A stretch of DNA of 26,064 nt from Opitutales bacterium (GCA_021772595.1 JAJFLS010000050.1:1-26064), one strand, 5' to 3'. Positions 13,179-19,977 are shown, counted from the first letter of the stretch. The notes: generated by a model not told the origin, from the letters alone. Made by a program: numbers and translations.

Positions 13179-14192
13179 TTAGCCTGAGATATTCGCTTGC
13201 CGTGGAGCCTGCTGGCTCGGGAACTCAATCAGCTCCCCTAGCGAGTCGAGCGGGCTTTTGGATGTGCCTGCGATGTCGGGAACGCAGTGGAGATAGATTT
13301 CGGTAGTGGCAATGTCCTTGTGGCCGAGAAGATTCTGGAGCGTGTAGATGTCGGTCTTTTCGTGCTGGAGCATGTGAGTGGCGTAGGAGTGCCGGAGGGT
13401 GTGTACGCAGACCTTTTTATTTATCCCCGTTTTCGGGAGAGCGCGGTAGATGCTGTTTTGGAGCGAGCTGCGGTGAACGTGATGGCGGCGGATGATCCCT
13501 GTCTCCGGGTCCTTGCTCGGGCGATTTCCCGGCCAGATCCAGAACCACGTGAACTGCTTGCCGGCTGCCGGGTATTTCTTTCCGAGACGGTTGGGCATGT
13601 AGACGGCAGGAAGATTGGCGCGGCGATCGGCATCGTGGTAGAGCTTCGCCCGCTCGACCTGCTGGCGAAGATCGAAGGAGATGCTCGCCGGGAGACTTAC
13701 CGTGCGGTCCTTGTCGCCTTTGCCGGATCGAACGAAGATCATGCCGTTGTCGAAATCCAGATCTTTGATACGGAGCGAAATCAGTTCGGCTAGGCGCATT
13801 CCCGAGCCGTAGCAGAGACGAGCCATGAGGCCAGTCTGGCCACTGAGTGTCGATAGAAGCTTTCCTACCTCTTGGCGGGACAGGCATACGGGGAGCTTGG
13901 TGGGTTTCTTCGCCTTGGCGAATTCGCCGACTTTGAATTCGCGGCCCAGTATGTTCTTGAAGAAGAAGGCGAGGGCGTTGAGGCATTGCTTTTGCGTGGC
14001 GTAGGCTGAATCGTTGGCGATGGAGTTCAGAAACTCTCGTACTCGATCATCTGAATGCGAGAGGTCCTTGCGGCGAATGCAGAAATCCGCGAACTGGCTG
14101 ACCCACTCCCAATAGGCTTTGTATGTGTAATACGAATAATTCCTGGCACGTATCGCCGCCCAAAGCTCTTTTCTATAATCCTCCTTCTTCAT
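13179..14192 (-). CDS. intI: Integron integrase (IntI), complete
   Basis: The 337-residue tyrosine recombinase has the catalytic set intact: Arg133 (GMRLAEL), Lys158 (GKGDKDR), His264 and Arg267 (HTLRHSYATH), His291 (LLGHKD) and Tyr300 (TTEIYLH). Residues about 195-245 carry the insertion that separates IntI from XerC/D and phage integrases: VYMPNRLGKKYPAAGKQF, WFWIWP, DPETGIIRRHHVH. The N-terminal SAM-like domain reads YTYKAYWEWVSQFADF. The C-terminus SPLDSLGEL is also IntI-like. IntI recombines attI and single-stranded attC sites to insert and excise gene cassettes. A strong GGAGGAGG lies directly before the ATG. It sits between phage terminase and connector genes. No frameshift or missing key residue was seen. 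Confidence 0.95.
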   Translation of the reverse strand: MKKEDYRKELWAAIRARNYSYYTYKAYWEWVSQFADFCIRRKDLSHSDDRVREFLNSIANDSAYATQKQCLNALAFFFKNILGREFKVGEFAKAKKPTKLPVCLSRQEVGKLLSTLSGQTGLMARLCYGSGMRLAELISLRIKDLDFDNGMIFVRSGKGDKDRTVSLPASISFDLRQQVERAKLYHDADRRANLPAVYMPNRLGKKYPAAGKQFTWFWIWPGNRPSKDPETGIIRRHHVHRSSLQNSIYRALPKTGINKKVCVHTLRHSYATHMLQHEKTDIYTLQNLLGHKDIATTEIYLHCVPDIAGTSKSPLDSLGELIEFPSQQAPRQANISG

Positions 14193-14210
14193 CCCTCCTC
14201 CTCGTTCCGG

Positions 14211-14219
14211 GTTATGTAG
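14211..14219. other. attI-like core site next to intI
   Basis: GTTATGTAG lies 18 bases from the intI start codon, the place where attI is found in integrons, and begins with the GTTA core. An exact copy of the nonamer lies at 14831-14839 in the same orientation. The accessory integrase-binding sites of attI were not identified. Confidence 0.4.
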
Positions 14220-14240
14220 ACACGGTGTCGATATAATATA
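14219..14240. promoter_or_regulatory. intI / cassette promoter region with palindrome
   Basis: GACACGGTGTC (14219-14229) is a near-perfect 11-bp palindrome. It is followed by GATATAATATAG, containing a consensus TATAAT at 14232-14237 on the plus strand and TATATTATAT on the minus strand. No good -35 hexamer was found for either direction. The position fits the intI promoter and cassette promoter (Pc) with an operator. Confidence 0.4.
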
Positions 14241-14260
14241 GTGTTCGCCGCGCCACTCCG

Positions 14261-14482
14261 CTACTTCGTAGCTACGTGTCCGTGCTCTATTTGCATCGGG
14301 TAAAATTTAATCTTGATCTCACCATACCTATCAATCCACACATCTATCTTTTGTACGTCCCGAGCACTCTTGCGCGGCGAACCCTCCTGTTGCTCTACTT
14401 CGCTCAAAAACTCATTCGACTTGTCCGCTACGTTCTGCGGCGAACAATCCGTTGGAGGAGACTCGTTGTCTGTGTTTTTCAT
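14261..14482 (-). CDS. Cassette-like small ORF, 73 aa
   Basis: The product MKNTDNESPPTDCSPQNVAD is hydrophilic and charged and ends KFYPMQIEHGHVATK, with no membrane segment. It is the first ORF next to intI. No family is recognised. The possible ribosome site GAGGAG is about 20 bases from the ATG, so the start is uncertain. A plus-strand ORF of similar extent (14276-14731) looks like a compositional shadow. The minus reading shares strand and style with the other cassette ORFs. Confidence 0.5.
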   Translation of the reverse strand: MKNTDNESPPTDCSPQNVADKSNEFLSEVEQQEGSPRKSARDVQKIDVWIDRYGEIKIKFYPMQIEHGHVATK

Positions 14483-14528
14483 AATTCGTTTTTCGCTTCG
14501 CTCCTCAACAGGAGGGATATGCGGAGAA

Positions 14529-14804
14529 TTACCAAGCTGAGCCCGATTCCCTGTGCGGGTCGTGGCCCCCGCTTAGCACGAGTTGCGTTCGCTGGCACAC
14601 CGTCTCGTCCTTTAGGGTCAGCGTGCCGCCGTCATCGTCCATCAGATCGATGGTTTGCATCTCTCCATCCTCAATCTCTAGAATGGTGCATCCGTCAGCT
14701 TCCAGCGGATGAGAAAAGGTGCGCTTGCTGATGCACGCCATCTCTCTCCCGTGACCTTGCTCGATCATTTTTGCAGTCAGTTCATTTAGTTGATTTATCG
14801 TCAT
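14529..14804 (-). CDS. Cassette-like small ORF, 91 aa
   Basis: The product MTINQLNELTAKMIEQGHGR is followed by MACISKRTFSHPLEADGCTI, LEIEDGEMQTIDLMDDDGG and TLTLKDETVC. The opening 'L-N-E-L-x-x-K-M-I-E-Q-G-H-G' resembles small phage and mobile-element proteins that begin with a helix and a GHG turn. Function is unknown. It lies between GTTATGTAG (14831) and the 73-aa ORF. Whether it and the 73-aa ORF share one cassette is not clear, because no attC-like fold was found between them. Confidence 0.65.
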   Translation of the reverse strand: MTINQLNELTAKMIEQGHGREMACISKRTFSHPLEADGCTILEIEDGEMQTIDLMDDDGGTLTLKDETVCQRTQLVLSGGHDPHRESGSAW

Positions 14805-14830
14805 CGTATTGGGGATGTCTGCGCTTTGGC

Positions 14831-14839
14831 GTTATGTAG
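14831..14839. other. Second GTTATGTAG core-like site
   Basis: This is an exact copy of the nonamer beside intI, 620 bp away, and it sits next to the stop codon of the neighbouring ORF. It could be a cassette boundary. Complementary arms of an attC site were not found around it, so the call is tentative. Confidence 0.35.
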
Positions 14840-15043
14840 TTAATCTTTGAGTTGATCCTCTATTTCTTGCTCAATTGATTCCTCAAAATTTAGCCTTTTT
14901 GAGTTCGTAACGGTGAAAACATCATCAGCGATATAGAACGTTCCTAGCGTTTTGCATTCGCGGGCGATTACACCGTGGGCGTACCAGTACCCTAAAACAC
15001 ACCCTATAAATATTCCAATTATTAACATTTTTATACCTTTCAT
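14840..15043 (-). CDS. Cassette-like small membrane protein
   Basis: The product reads MKGIKMLIIGIFIGCVLGYW, then YAHGVIARECKTLGTFYIAD and a charged tail. One N-terminal hydrophobic segment (about residues 6-22) is present, with a Cys inside it that could also suggest a lipoprotein, although a clear lipobox is not evident. An ATG at 15028 has the better ribosome site (AAAGG) and may be the true start. A longer reading from 15160 would run through the attC-like site and is rejected. The stop lies at the GTTATGTAG site. Function is unknown. Confidence 0.58.
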   Translation of the reverse strand: MKGIKMLIIGIFIGCVLGYWYAHGVIARECKTLGTFYIADDVFTVTNSKRLNFEESIEQEIEDQLKD

Positions 15044-15065
15044 TCTTGGTTGTCGGTTATTTTGC

Positions 15066-15116
15066 ATATCACGCTGATTCTGGCAACCGTTCCGGCGCCA
15101 GATCAGGAGGTTATCG
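15066..15116. other. attC-like site A
   Basis: The arms CTGATTCTGGC and GCCAGATCAG pair over 10 bp with one unpaired T in the left arm, like the extrahelical base of attC sites. GGTTATCGG closes the right side and ATATCAC is a degenerate left box. The inner part CAACCGT...TCCGGCG is shared with site B. The stop codon (TAA) of the ORF ending at 15111 lies inside the right box. Confidence 0.5.
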
Positions 15117-15377
15117 GTTGTGCGTCCTTTCCTCGGGAAACACTTGTTTCTGGAATTCAAACCAATACTTCAAAGCGGCTTTTTCCACTTCCTGCTTAGT
15201 GTCGAAGTGTAACGGCTCAATTCTGTCTGGAATAAACGCACCACTTAGCTCCCATTTCCACTCACCGCCCACACGTTTATGCACTCCGAGGAAAACCGTA
15301 GTGTCCCTCTTGGCACTAAGAACCCCAAGGATTCGATTCCGGACGCGATGCCACTCAATATTTATCATTTGTATCAT
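15111..15377 (-). CDS. Cassette-like small ORF, 88 aa
   Basis: The product MIQMINIEWHRVRNRILGVL is followed by TTVFLGVHKRVGGEWKWELSGAFI and EPLHFDTKQEVEKAALKYWFEFQK. It looks like a compact alpha/beta domain with a terminal amphipathic helix. AAAGGA lies before the ATG. It is flanked on both sides by attC-like sites, with its stop codon inside one of them, which is how cassette ORFs are usually arranged. Function is unknown. Confidence 0.65.
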   Translation of the reverse strand: MIQMINIEWHRVRNRILGVLSAKRDTTVFLGVHKRVGGEWKWELSGAFIPDRIEPLHFDTKQEVEKAALKYWFEFQKQVFPEERTHNR

Positions 15378-15396
15378 ATTTTTCCTTTCAATTTTT

Positions 15397-15457
15397 CGAT
15401 AACAAAGCGACTGGATTCAACCGTCGCAAGCTCCGGCGATTCAGTCGCAAGGTTATG
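15397..15457. other. attC-like site B
   Basis: ATAAC and GTTAT form the outer boxes. Inside them GCGACTGGAT pairs with ATTCAGTCGC (10 bp including one G:T). The central part AACCGTCGCAAGCTCCGGCG can fold further. Total length is about 60 bp, within the attC size range. The stop of the 90-aa ORF (TAA at 15453-15455) lies in the right box. Site C shares GGAGCTTGCGACG, then one variable base and TTGAAT. Confidence 0.58.
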
Positions 15458-15725
15458 GTAATTCATCCAAAAGGGGCCTGTCCTTCCATTCCCATCGAGT
15501 CGGGCCAAAGCGGTGATACATCAAATTCTGTTCCTTGGAACATTTGCTGCAAATTCGACAACCCATTGGTCCATGGTCATTTCTCTTTTGCACCCAGTTA
15601 TGGGTACACGATTTCTGCCTGTGGAATCGATAGAATGCACATAACGATCCGTACTTCTTTCGAATCATCTCTACCTTTACTTTCAATTCTTCGTGTATTC
15701 GATCTACCATAACAAATCGCTTCAT
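15453..15725 (-). CDS. Cassette-like zinc-ribbon protein, 90 aa
   Basis: The product MKRFVMVDRIHEELKVKVEM has a helical N-terminal part. It is followed by CTHNW (Cys40, His42) and GCRICSKCSK (Cys56, Cys59, Cys62), giving a likely zinc ribbon. Small proteins with a CxHxW...CxxC pattern are frequent in phages. It is flanked by attC-like sites B and C, and its N-terminal codons overlap site C. An in-frame ATG six codons in (MVDRIHEE) would avoid most of that overlap. Function is unknown. Confidence 0.65.
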   Translation of the reverse strand: MKRFVMVDRIHEELKVKVEMIRKKYGSLCAFYRFHRQKSCTHNWVQKRNDHGPMGCRICSKCSKEQNLMYHRFGPTRWEWKDRPLLDELP

Positions 15726-15766
15726 TCAATCGTCGCAAGCTCCTCTGATAAAACTTCAGGTTAACT
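15705..15766. other. attC-like site C (degenerate) at the edge of the module
   Basis: The segment shares with site B the minus-strand stretch GGAGCTTGCGACG, then ATTGAAT, and ends with boxes CATAAC (plus) and GTTAAC. Its outer arms are not complementary, so it may be a decayed site. It lies within 5 bases of the large-terminase stop and marks the right border of the integron-like module. Confidence 0.42.
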
Positions 15767-15769
15767 CCC

Positions 15770-17635
15770 TCACCCTTCTACGGCGTCGCTGCCTATCAGC
15801 CCGGTCATGCTTGCGGCGATGACGCCAGCGCATTCGCACCATTCCCAGTCGTCGCGCTCGTGGGTCTGGACCCATTCGGTGACGGTCTCGAGGGAGCCTT
15901 TCTTTTTGATCTTGTCGCGCGGGGACCAGGCGGCGAGATGCTTGAGGTAGTCCGGGTGCTTATCGGGGGTGTCGCGGGCGTAGGTCCATACTTCGGCTGG
16001 GCTTGTCTGGTTTTGGAGGATACGCAGCGTGTTGCGGGCCTCAGCTTTGCGGAATCGGACTTCGGCCACATAACGGTCTGCGGCGACGGCGGGCGGGGCG
16101 GCTTCGCCGGTGGCTGGGGCTGTTGTAGTGGGATCGGCGATACCGCTGAAGGCTTCGATAGCTTGGATGGGATTCCAGATGCGGGAGCGGCCGTCGGGGT
16201 GTGGATACCGGTCGCCGCTGGGCTCGCCTCGGAGCACGCACCAATGGTTTCGGGCAGCGAGGCGGCGGACGCGGGCGGTGTCGTAGTTGCCGTCTATGAA
16301 GACGCCGCATCCGTTGGGGAAGTATATCTGGCCGGTCTTGGGATGCTCGGCGAGCACCCCCCCATGCCCGTGGACCCGCCATTTGCGCTGAGCCTCAACT
16401 AGCTGCTCCTCGCTCCAGGCGATGCCCAGGGCGAGGAGGCGGCTTTGGGTGGAGCGGGACCATAAGCGGACGCGCCAGTAGTAGTGGTCTTGCTGGACGT
16501 CGATCTCCATTTCGCGGAAATATTCGGGCGCCCAGTCTTCGCCGAGCTTGTAGTTGCCGAGGTTGGACGGGCGGGCGGCGGTCTTGATGACCGAGGCCAC
16601 GGACCAAGGCCGGAGGGCGCGCTTGCGGTCGAAGTCCTCCAGCTCGGCGGCGTCCCCGTGCGCGAGGGCGTCGTCGGCCTTGGCTTTGAGCAGAGCGACC
16701 GAGGTCATGGGCATATGGCAGAGCGCGTTCCAGACCCAGCCGATGACGTTTCGCGAGGCGGGCTCGGGCTGAAGCGAGACGAATTTCGAGGTGGATAGCG
16801 GCAGTTCCTTCACATGGCAACGACAGGCGGGGTTTGGGCACTCGTAGTAGACCGTAGCGTCAAAGAGGCGCTGGACGATGCGGCCTGTGTCGCTGCGTAC
16901 AGCGTCGGAAGCATCGAAATGCAGTCCGCCGGCGGGCTGGGTGATGATGGGCTTGCCGCTCTCTTCGTCTATGCTCTCGATCGCTGCGGGTGGATAGACG
17001 TCCGGATAGTACCAATGCCCGCACGACTCGCATCGGACGTGCCAGGCGCGCTGGTCGGAGTCTTCCCAAATCTCGTTTACGTCGCTGCCTTTGTCCTCGC
17101 CGCTGGTAGGAATGACGAACTGCCAATCCTCCGAGCTCTCGAACGACGTATAGCGGCCGCGGATCTCAGTGAGCTCGCCCGTACCGTACATCCAGGCTTC
17201 ATCGCAAACGATGCTCTGCAAGCTCTTCGACTGGCGGTCGACATCCGTGTGAGCGGATAGGAGCGTGAAGAGCATGTGGGGGAGATTCTTCGACATAGCC
17301 TTAATCCGGTTCGAGTCCGCCGGCTCGATGCGGCGGAGAATGCGGGTATTGTCGTAGAGGTTGTTGAGCTTCTCTTCCGCGAAGCCGCGGACAAAGTCGC
17401 GCGTGGGACCGTACCAGGCCATGCGACAGGGGCGTAGAACCTTGTCGGCAGTGACTTTGAGCTGCGCGGCGAGGGATTTCCAGGACTGGATGGACCCTTT
17501 GATGAGAAACACGCAGCCGCGACGACGGTCCATCGTATCCAAAATCTCCACCATCAGCGGCCAATCCTCGCGTCGAAACGCGCCCCCGCCGAGCGTGATC
17601 TCGTCTTCGCAAAACTGTAGGGTGGATTTACGCAT
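15770..17635 (-). CDS. Terminase large subunit, GpA family
   Basis: The 621-residue protein has an N-terminal ATPase with a divergent Walker A (KGSIQSWKS, 46-54) and Walker B SIVCDEAW (Asp145, Glu146). GpA-type cysteine pairs follow at 202/205 and 265/270/272. The nuclease domain begins with EIDVQQDHYYWRVRLW (Asp378) and continues with VFIDGNYDTARVRRL (Asp447). It cuts concatemeric DNA and powers packaging into the portal. The GpA family usually makes cohesive ends. Its stop codon is 2 bases from the integron-like module, which separates it from gpW. The start is ATG with no clear Shine-Dalgarno. Confidence 0.96.
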   Translation of the reverse strand: MRKSTLQFCEDEITLGGGAFRREDWPLMVEILDTMDRRRGCVFLIKGSIQSWKSLAAQLKVTADKVLRPCRMAWYGPTRDFVRGFAEEKLNNLYDNTRILRRIEPADSNRIKAMSKNLPHMLFTLLSAHTDVDRQSKSLQSIVCDEAWMYGTGELTEIRGRYTSFESSEDWQFVIPTSGEDKGSDVNEIWEDSDQRAWHVRCESCGHWYYPDVYPPAAIESIDEESGKPIITQPAGGLHFDASDAVRSDTGRIVQRLFDATVYYECPNPACRCHVKELPLSTSKFVSLQPEPASRNVIGWVWNALCHMPMTSVALLKAKADDALAHGDAAELEDFDRKRALRPWSVASVIKTAARPSNLGNYKLGEDWAPEYFREMEIDVQQDHYYWRVRLWSRSTQSRLLALGIAWSEEQLVEAQRKWRVHGHGGVLAEHPKTGQIYFPNGCGVFIDGNYDTARVRRLAARNHWCVLRGEPSGDRYPHPDGRSRIWNPIQAIEAFSGIADPTTTAPATGEAAPPAVAADRYVAEVRFRKAEARNTLRILQNQTSPAEVWTYARDTPDKHPDYLKHLAAWSPRDKIKKKGSLETVTEWVQTHERDDWEWCECAGVIAASMTGLIGSDAVEG

Positions 17636-17636
17636 G

Positions 17637-18083
17637 TTAGCTAGTGAGAGCTAATTTTGGCATCTCGCCTCTTTCTATCATTGGTATTATTTCTTCGCCG
17701 ACCGTTCCGCCGCCTGGCAATACCAGATGGGCTAGAAACTCTTGATCAAACGACACTATCCCGCATTCCACTGCCTCTAGTTTCGCTTTGATAGCAAGCG
17801 CCAATGCCCTCCATCTCTGTCTGCACCCTTGTTCCCATACCCTATGTGACGCCTCTGGTTTTCGTACTTTCCCAGTATCCGTTTTTGTGAATTCGTCATC
17901 TGATGGATTTGGCAAGGGAAGAAGAAACTTAACCTGCCTTTCATTTATTTGGAATGCTATCATTGCCTTGTTCTCACTCCAACCCGTCATAAATCCACTA
18001 CAGCCATAACGTTGAAGCGTGTTTTCGATTTCCGCCTTAGATTTAGCGACGTTTACTTGTGTATTTGCTGCGTAAGTACTCAT
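17637..18083 (-). CDS. Conserved prophage protein of unknown function
   Basis: From ATG at 18083 the product is 148 residues, MSTYAANTQVNVAKSKAEIE. It has the recognisable order TLQRYGCSGFMTGW, KAMIAFQINERQVKFLLPLP, RVWEQGCRQRWRALALAIKAKLEAVE, then FLAHLVLPGGGTVGEEI. This architecture recurs widely in phages and prophages as an uncharacterised protein near replication or packaging genes. It ends one base before the large-terminase ATG, so the two are co-translated or co-transcribed. A longer reading from 18137 runs through a hairpin and is less likely. Confidence 0.8.
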   Translation of the reverse strand: MSTYAANTQVNVAKSKAEIENTLQRYGCSGFMTGWSENKAMIAFQINERQVKFLLPLPNPSDDEFTKTDTGKVRKPEASHRVWEQGCRQRWRALALAIKAKLEAVECGIVSFDQEFLAHLVLPGGGTVGEEIIPMIERGEMPKLALTS

Positions 18084-18109
18084 GCTTTTTCTTTCGTTTA
18101 GCTGACAAT

Positions 18110-18136
18110 ACCGTCGTGGGAATCGCTCCGATCCCA
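18110..18136. other. Hairpin between Gp37/68-like and conserved genes
   Basis: GTGGGA and TCCCAC pair, extended by TCG and CGA with one unpaired A in the left arm. Superficially it resembles an attC arm, but no GTTA/TAAC boxes flank it and no T-run follows. Function is unclear. Confidence 0.3.
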
Positions 18137-18155
18137 CACAAGCGGATACATAGAT

Positions 18156-18935
18156 TCAATTTACCTCCCTAATCCGCTCTCCTGGAAACTCGCTCCAGAG
18201 CTTCCCATCCAAAGTGCGGCCGGCGGCCTTCTTGTTTCGAACGCCCCACTGCTTGAAGAAGAATGGAATATCAGCGCAGACGCATTGATCTCTTAGCAAT
18301 CGGACCCAATCCGGAGACATTTCCCGCGAACCCGGGCCGCCTTCTCCTCCGACTATTATCCAATCCGGCCAGCACGCCCCGATGTCTATCGGTTCCAATA
18401 GTGGCTCGACGGATACGAAATTCTTTGGGAATTCGCAGACGATAGGGACACGCTCGCTCCAGCGCGTTTGATCTTCCGCGCTAGTGCCGATCCGGACATG
18501 ATCCCAAGGACCACCTTCATGAAAATTCGACATCCCCATGCCCGATGTGCCGCAAAGATAATCCATAGCATAGCTCGGGCGCTTCGTTAGGATCAGCCAA
18601 TCGAGAGACTTGCAGGCGCATATGAGCTCGAACAGATCGTCGCGCCATTGGTCCGGCACTTCAGTATCGAAAACATCGCTGATAGATGCGCAGAAAACGC
18701 GCTTCCGAATGCCCAGTTCCTTTGCCGCGCGATTCCATGCCAAAGGCTTCTTCCAAGTCGCTAGGCTGAGACGGCGACGCGGAGCGCCCTTCCCCCAGTT
18801 TATTGGCTCGCCCCTGTTCCATCGCTTATTGCGAGTCTCTGCGTAGCAATTCAAACAGCCAGACGATACTTTTGTGCAGCCTTCCCACCCATTGAAAGTG
18901 TGGTCGGTCCATTCGATCTTTGAATTCTCAGCCAT
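18156..18935 (-). CDS. Phage Gp37/Gp68 family protein (DUF5131)
   Basis: The 259-residue protein begins MAENSKIEWTDHTFNGWEGC, the signature opening of this family. Cys20, Cys27 and Cys30 (CTKVSSGCLNC) form a CX6CX2C cluster thought to bind iron-sulfur in a radical-SAM-like fold. Later family phrases are RVFCASISDVFD, LDWLILTKRP, VRIGTSAEDQTRWSERVP, FVSVEPLLEPIDI, WIIVGGEGGPGSREM and FFFKQWG. The family is common in phages and mobile elements, with no settled function. It lies between the small and large terminase genes, 10 bases after the preceding stop. Confidence 0.93.
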   Translation of the reverse strand: MAENSKIEWTDHTFNGWEGCTKVSSGCLNCYAETRNKRWNRGEPINWGKGAPRRRLSLATWKKPLAWNRAAKELGIRKRVFCASISDVFDTEVPDQWRDDLFELICACKSLDWLILTKRPSYAMDYLCGTSGMGMSNFHEGGPWDHVRIGTSAEDQTRWSERVPIVCEFPKNFVSVEPLLEPIDIGACWPDWIIVGGEGGPGSREMSPDWVRLLRDQCVCADIPFFFKQWGVRNKKAAGRTLDGKLWSEFPGERIREVN

Positions 18936-18944
18936 ATAATTCCC

Positions 18945-19772
18945 CTACGCGGACTTCGCCCCGCCCTCTGTTTGATATCTCAAGGCCGCCAGAAACGCGT
19001 CATAGGCAGCCACATCATCCTTGTCCTCGAGATCCGTTTCCCAAAACGTGTCAACCGCCCGCTTCAGACCATCATAAGCCCAGAGAGGAAGACTCACCCC
19101 ACTCTCTTGTGTGATCGATTTAGAGAACGCCGAGAAGAAACGCGCCCGAACGAAAAACCGATCCAGCACCCCGTAAGCCACCTCCACGAACTCCAGACCC
19201 ACGCACTTAGGAGCCAAGTCCTTCAAATCCACCTCAACGCCCCGCATCATCCAGAATGCCATCGCGAACATCAGCCGCTCGAACTCCTCGCGATTGATGA
19301 TCTGACCCTCATCCAAACCCATCTTTTTCGCATGCAACTCCGCATCGCGAATCGCCTTATCCGTTTTCAAGTACCGCTCATGCCAATAAGTGAAACCCGA
19401 CATATCTACCGGATCCAACTCCGTGCACGCCTTAGCCTTCGCCAAAAGCCAAGCCGCCGTACTCCTCAAATCCGTATCACCCGCATCGACATCCCCAATC
19501 AGAATACGCGGCCCTACATCCATCAGAGGAGTAGTTGCCGCGATACTGTCACCCACCTTGACTCTTTCCGGATCCGGCAGCAAACCCTCATGCCGAGCAA
19601 TCAGCTCATGTGCCTTAGCCAGCGCCTTCTTTGCCGGACGCGGATTCTGCAAGATCAAGTTCGCCATCGCGATCGGCTTCTCGACCGGCGACCCATCCTT
19701 GAGCCAATTCTGAACTGTCCTAACAGAGACCCCCCAAAACTCAGCCCACTTCTTTGTATTCACTCGATGCAT
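18945..19772 (-). CDS. Putative terminase small subunit with N-terminal HTH
   Basis: The 275-residue product opens MHRVNTKKWAEFWGVSVRTV. Residues 5-29 form a helix-turn-helix (KKWAEFWGVSVRTVQNWLKDG), as in Nu1-type small terminases that bind cos DNA. A long helical middle (YWHERYLKTDKAIRDAELHAKKMGLDEGQIINREEFERLM) matches small-terminase proteins such as those with a GQxI-x-R-EE motif. It is upstream of the large terminase by two intervening genes. It is longer than lambda Nu1. Moderate confidence because the C-terminal part was not recognised. Confidence 0.72.
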   Translation of the reverse strand: MHRVNTKKWAEFWGVSVRTVQNWLKDGSPVEKPIAMANLILQNPRPAKKALAKAHELIARHEGLLPDPERVKVGDSIAATTPLMDVGPRILIGDVDAGDTDLRSTAAWLLAKAKACTELDPVDMSGFTYWHERYLKTDKAIRDAELHAKKMGLDEGQIINREEFERLMFAMAFWMMRGVEVDLKDLAPKCVGLEFVEVAYGVLDRFFVRARFFSAFSKSITQESGVSLPLWAYDGLKRAVDTFWETDLEDKDDVAAYDAFLAALRYQTEGGAKSA

Positions 19773-19785
19773 ACCAATCTACCCC

Positions 19786-19977
19786 TTAACCGCAAGGACG
19801 AAACGAAACGAAAGACATTCCCGCAAAGTCATACTCACAAAAACGCACGGGGTCGGAAAACCCTCGCCTCTCGCCGGCGGTAATAGATTCCTTGATGGGG
19901 GCGAGCCTACGGCGCGCGGGCGGCGCCGGGTACTGCTGTACCGGCGCGAGCGGGTTGGCGATTGTGAGGGCTCTCAT
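19786..19977 (-). CDS. Small ORF coupled to the upstream gene, 63 aa
   Basis: ATG at 19977 overlaps the TGA of the 204-residue gene (ATGA), a sign of translational coupling. The product is MRALTIANPLAPVQQYPAPP followed by a basic linker and VRFCEYDFAGMSFVSFRPCG. The proline-rich middle and aromatic C-terminus give no family hint. It may be a real small gene or a fortuitous frame in GC-rich DNA. Confidence 0.4.
   Translation of the reverse strand: MRALTIANPLAPVQQYPAPPARRRLAPIKESITAGERRGFSDPVRFCEYDFAGMSFVSFRPCG

Noticed and set aside
13179..14192. IntI as the phage's own site-specific integrase
   Set aside because: The IntI-specific insertion and C-terminus are present, and it lies inside the late operon rather than at an attP-bounded end. 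No attL/attR pair is visible.
14382..14516. CCCTCCTGTTG inverted repeat (11 bp, about 113 bp apart) as an att site pair or IS end
   Set aside because: It lies within or beside a coding frame, has no core-site boxes or target duplication, and may be chance.
14276..14731. Plus-strand 151-residue ORF as the first cassette gene
   Set aside because: Arg/Leu-rich shadow composition and no ribosome site. The minus-strand ORFs here look coding and match their neighbours.
18110..18136. Hairpin with unpaired A as a fourth attC site
   Set aside because: No GTTA/TAAC boxes flank it and no cassette ORF is associated.
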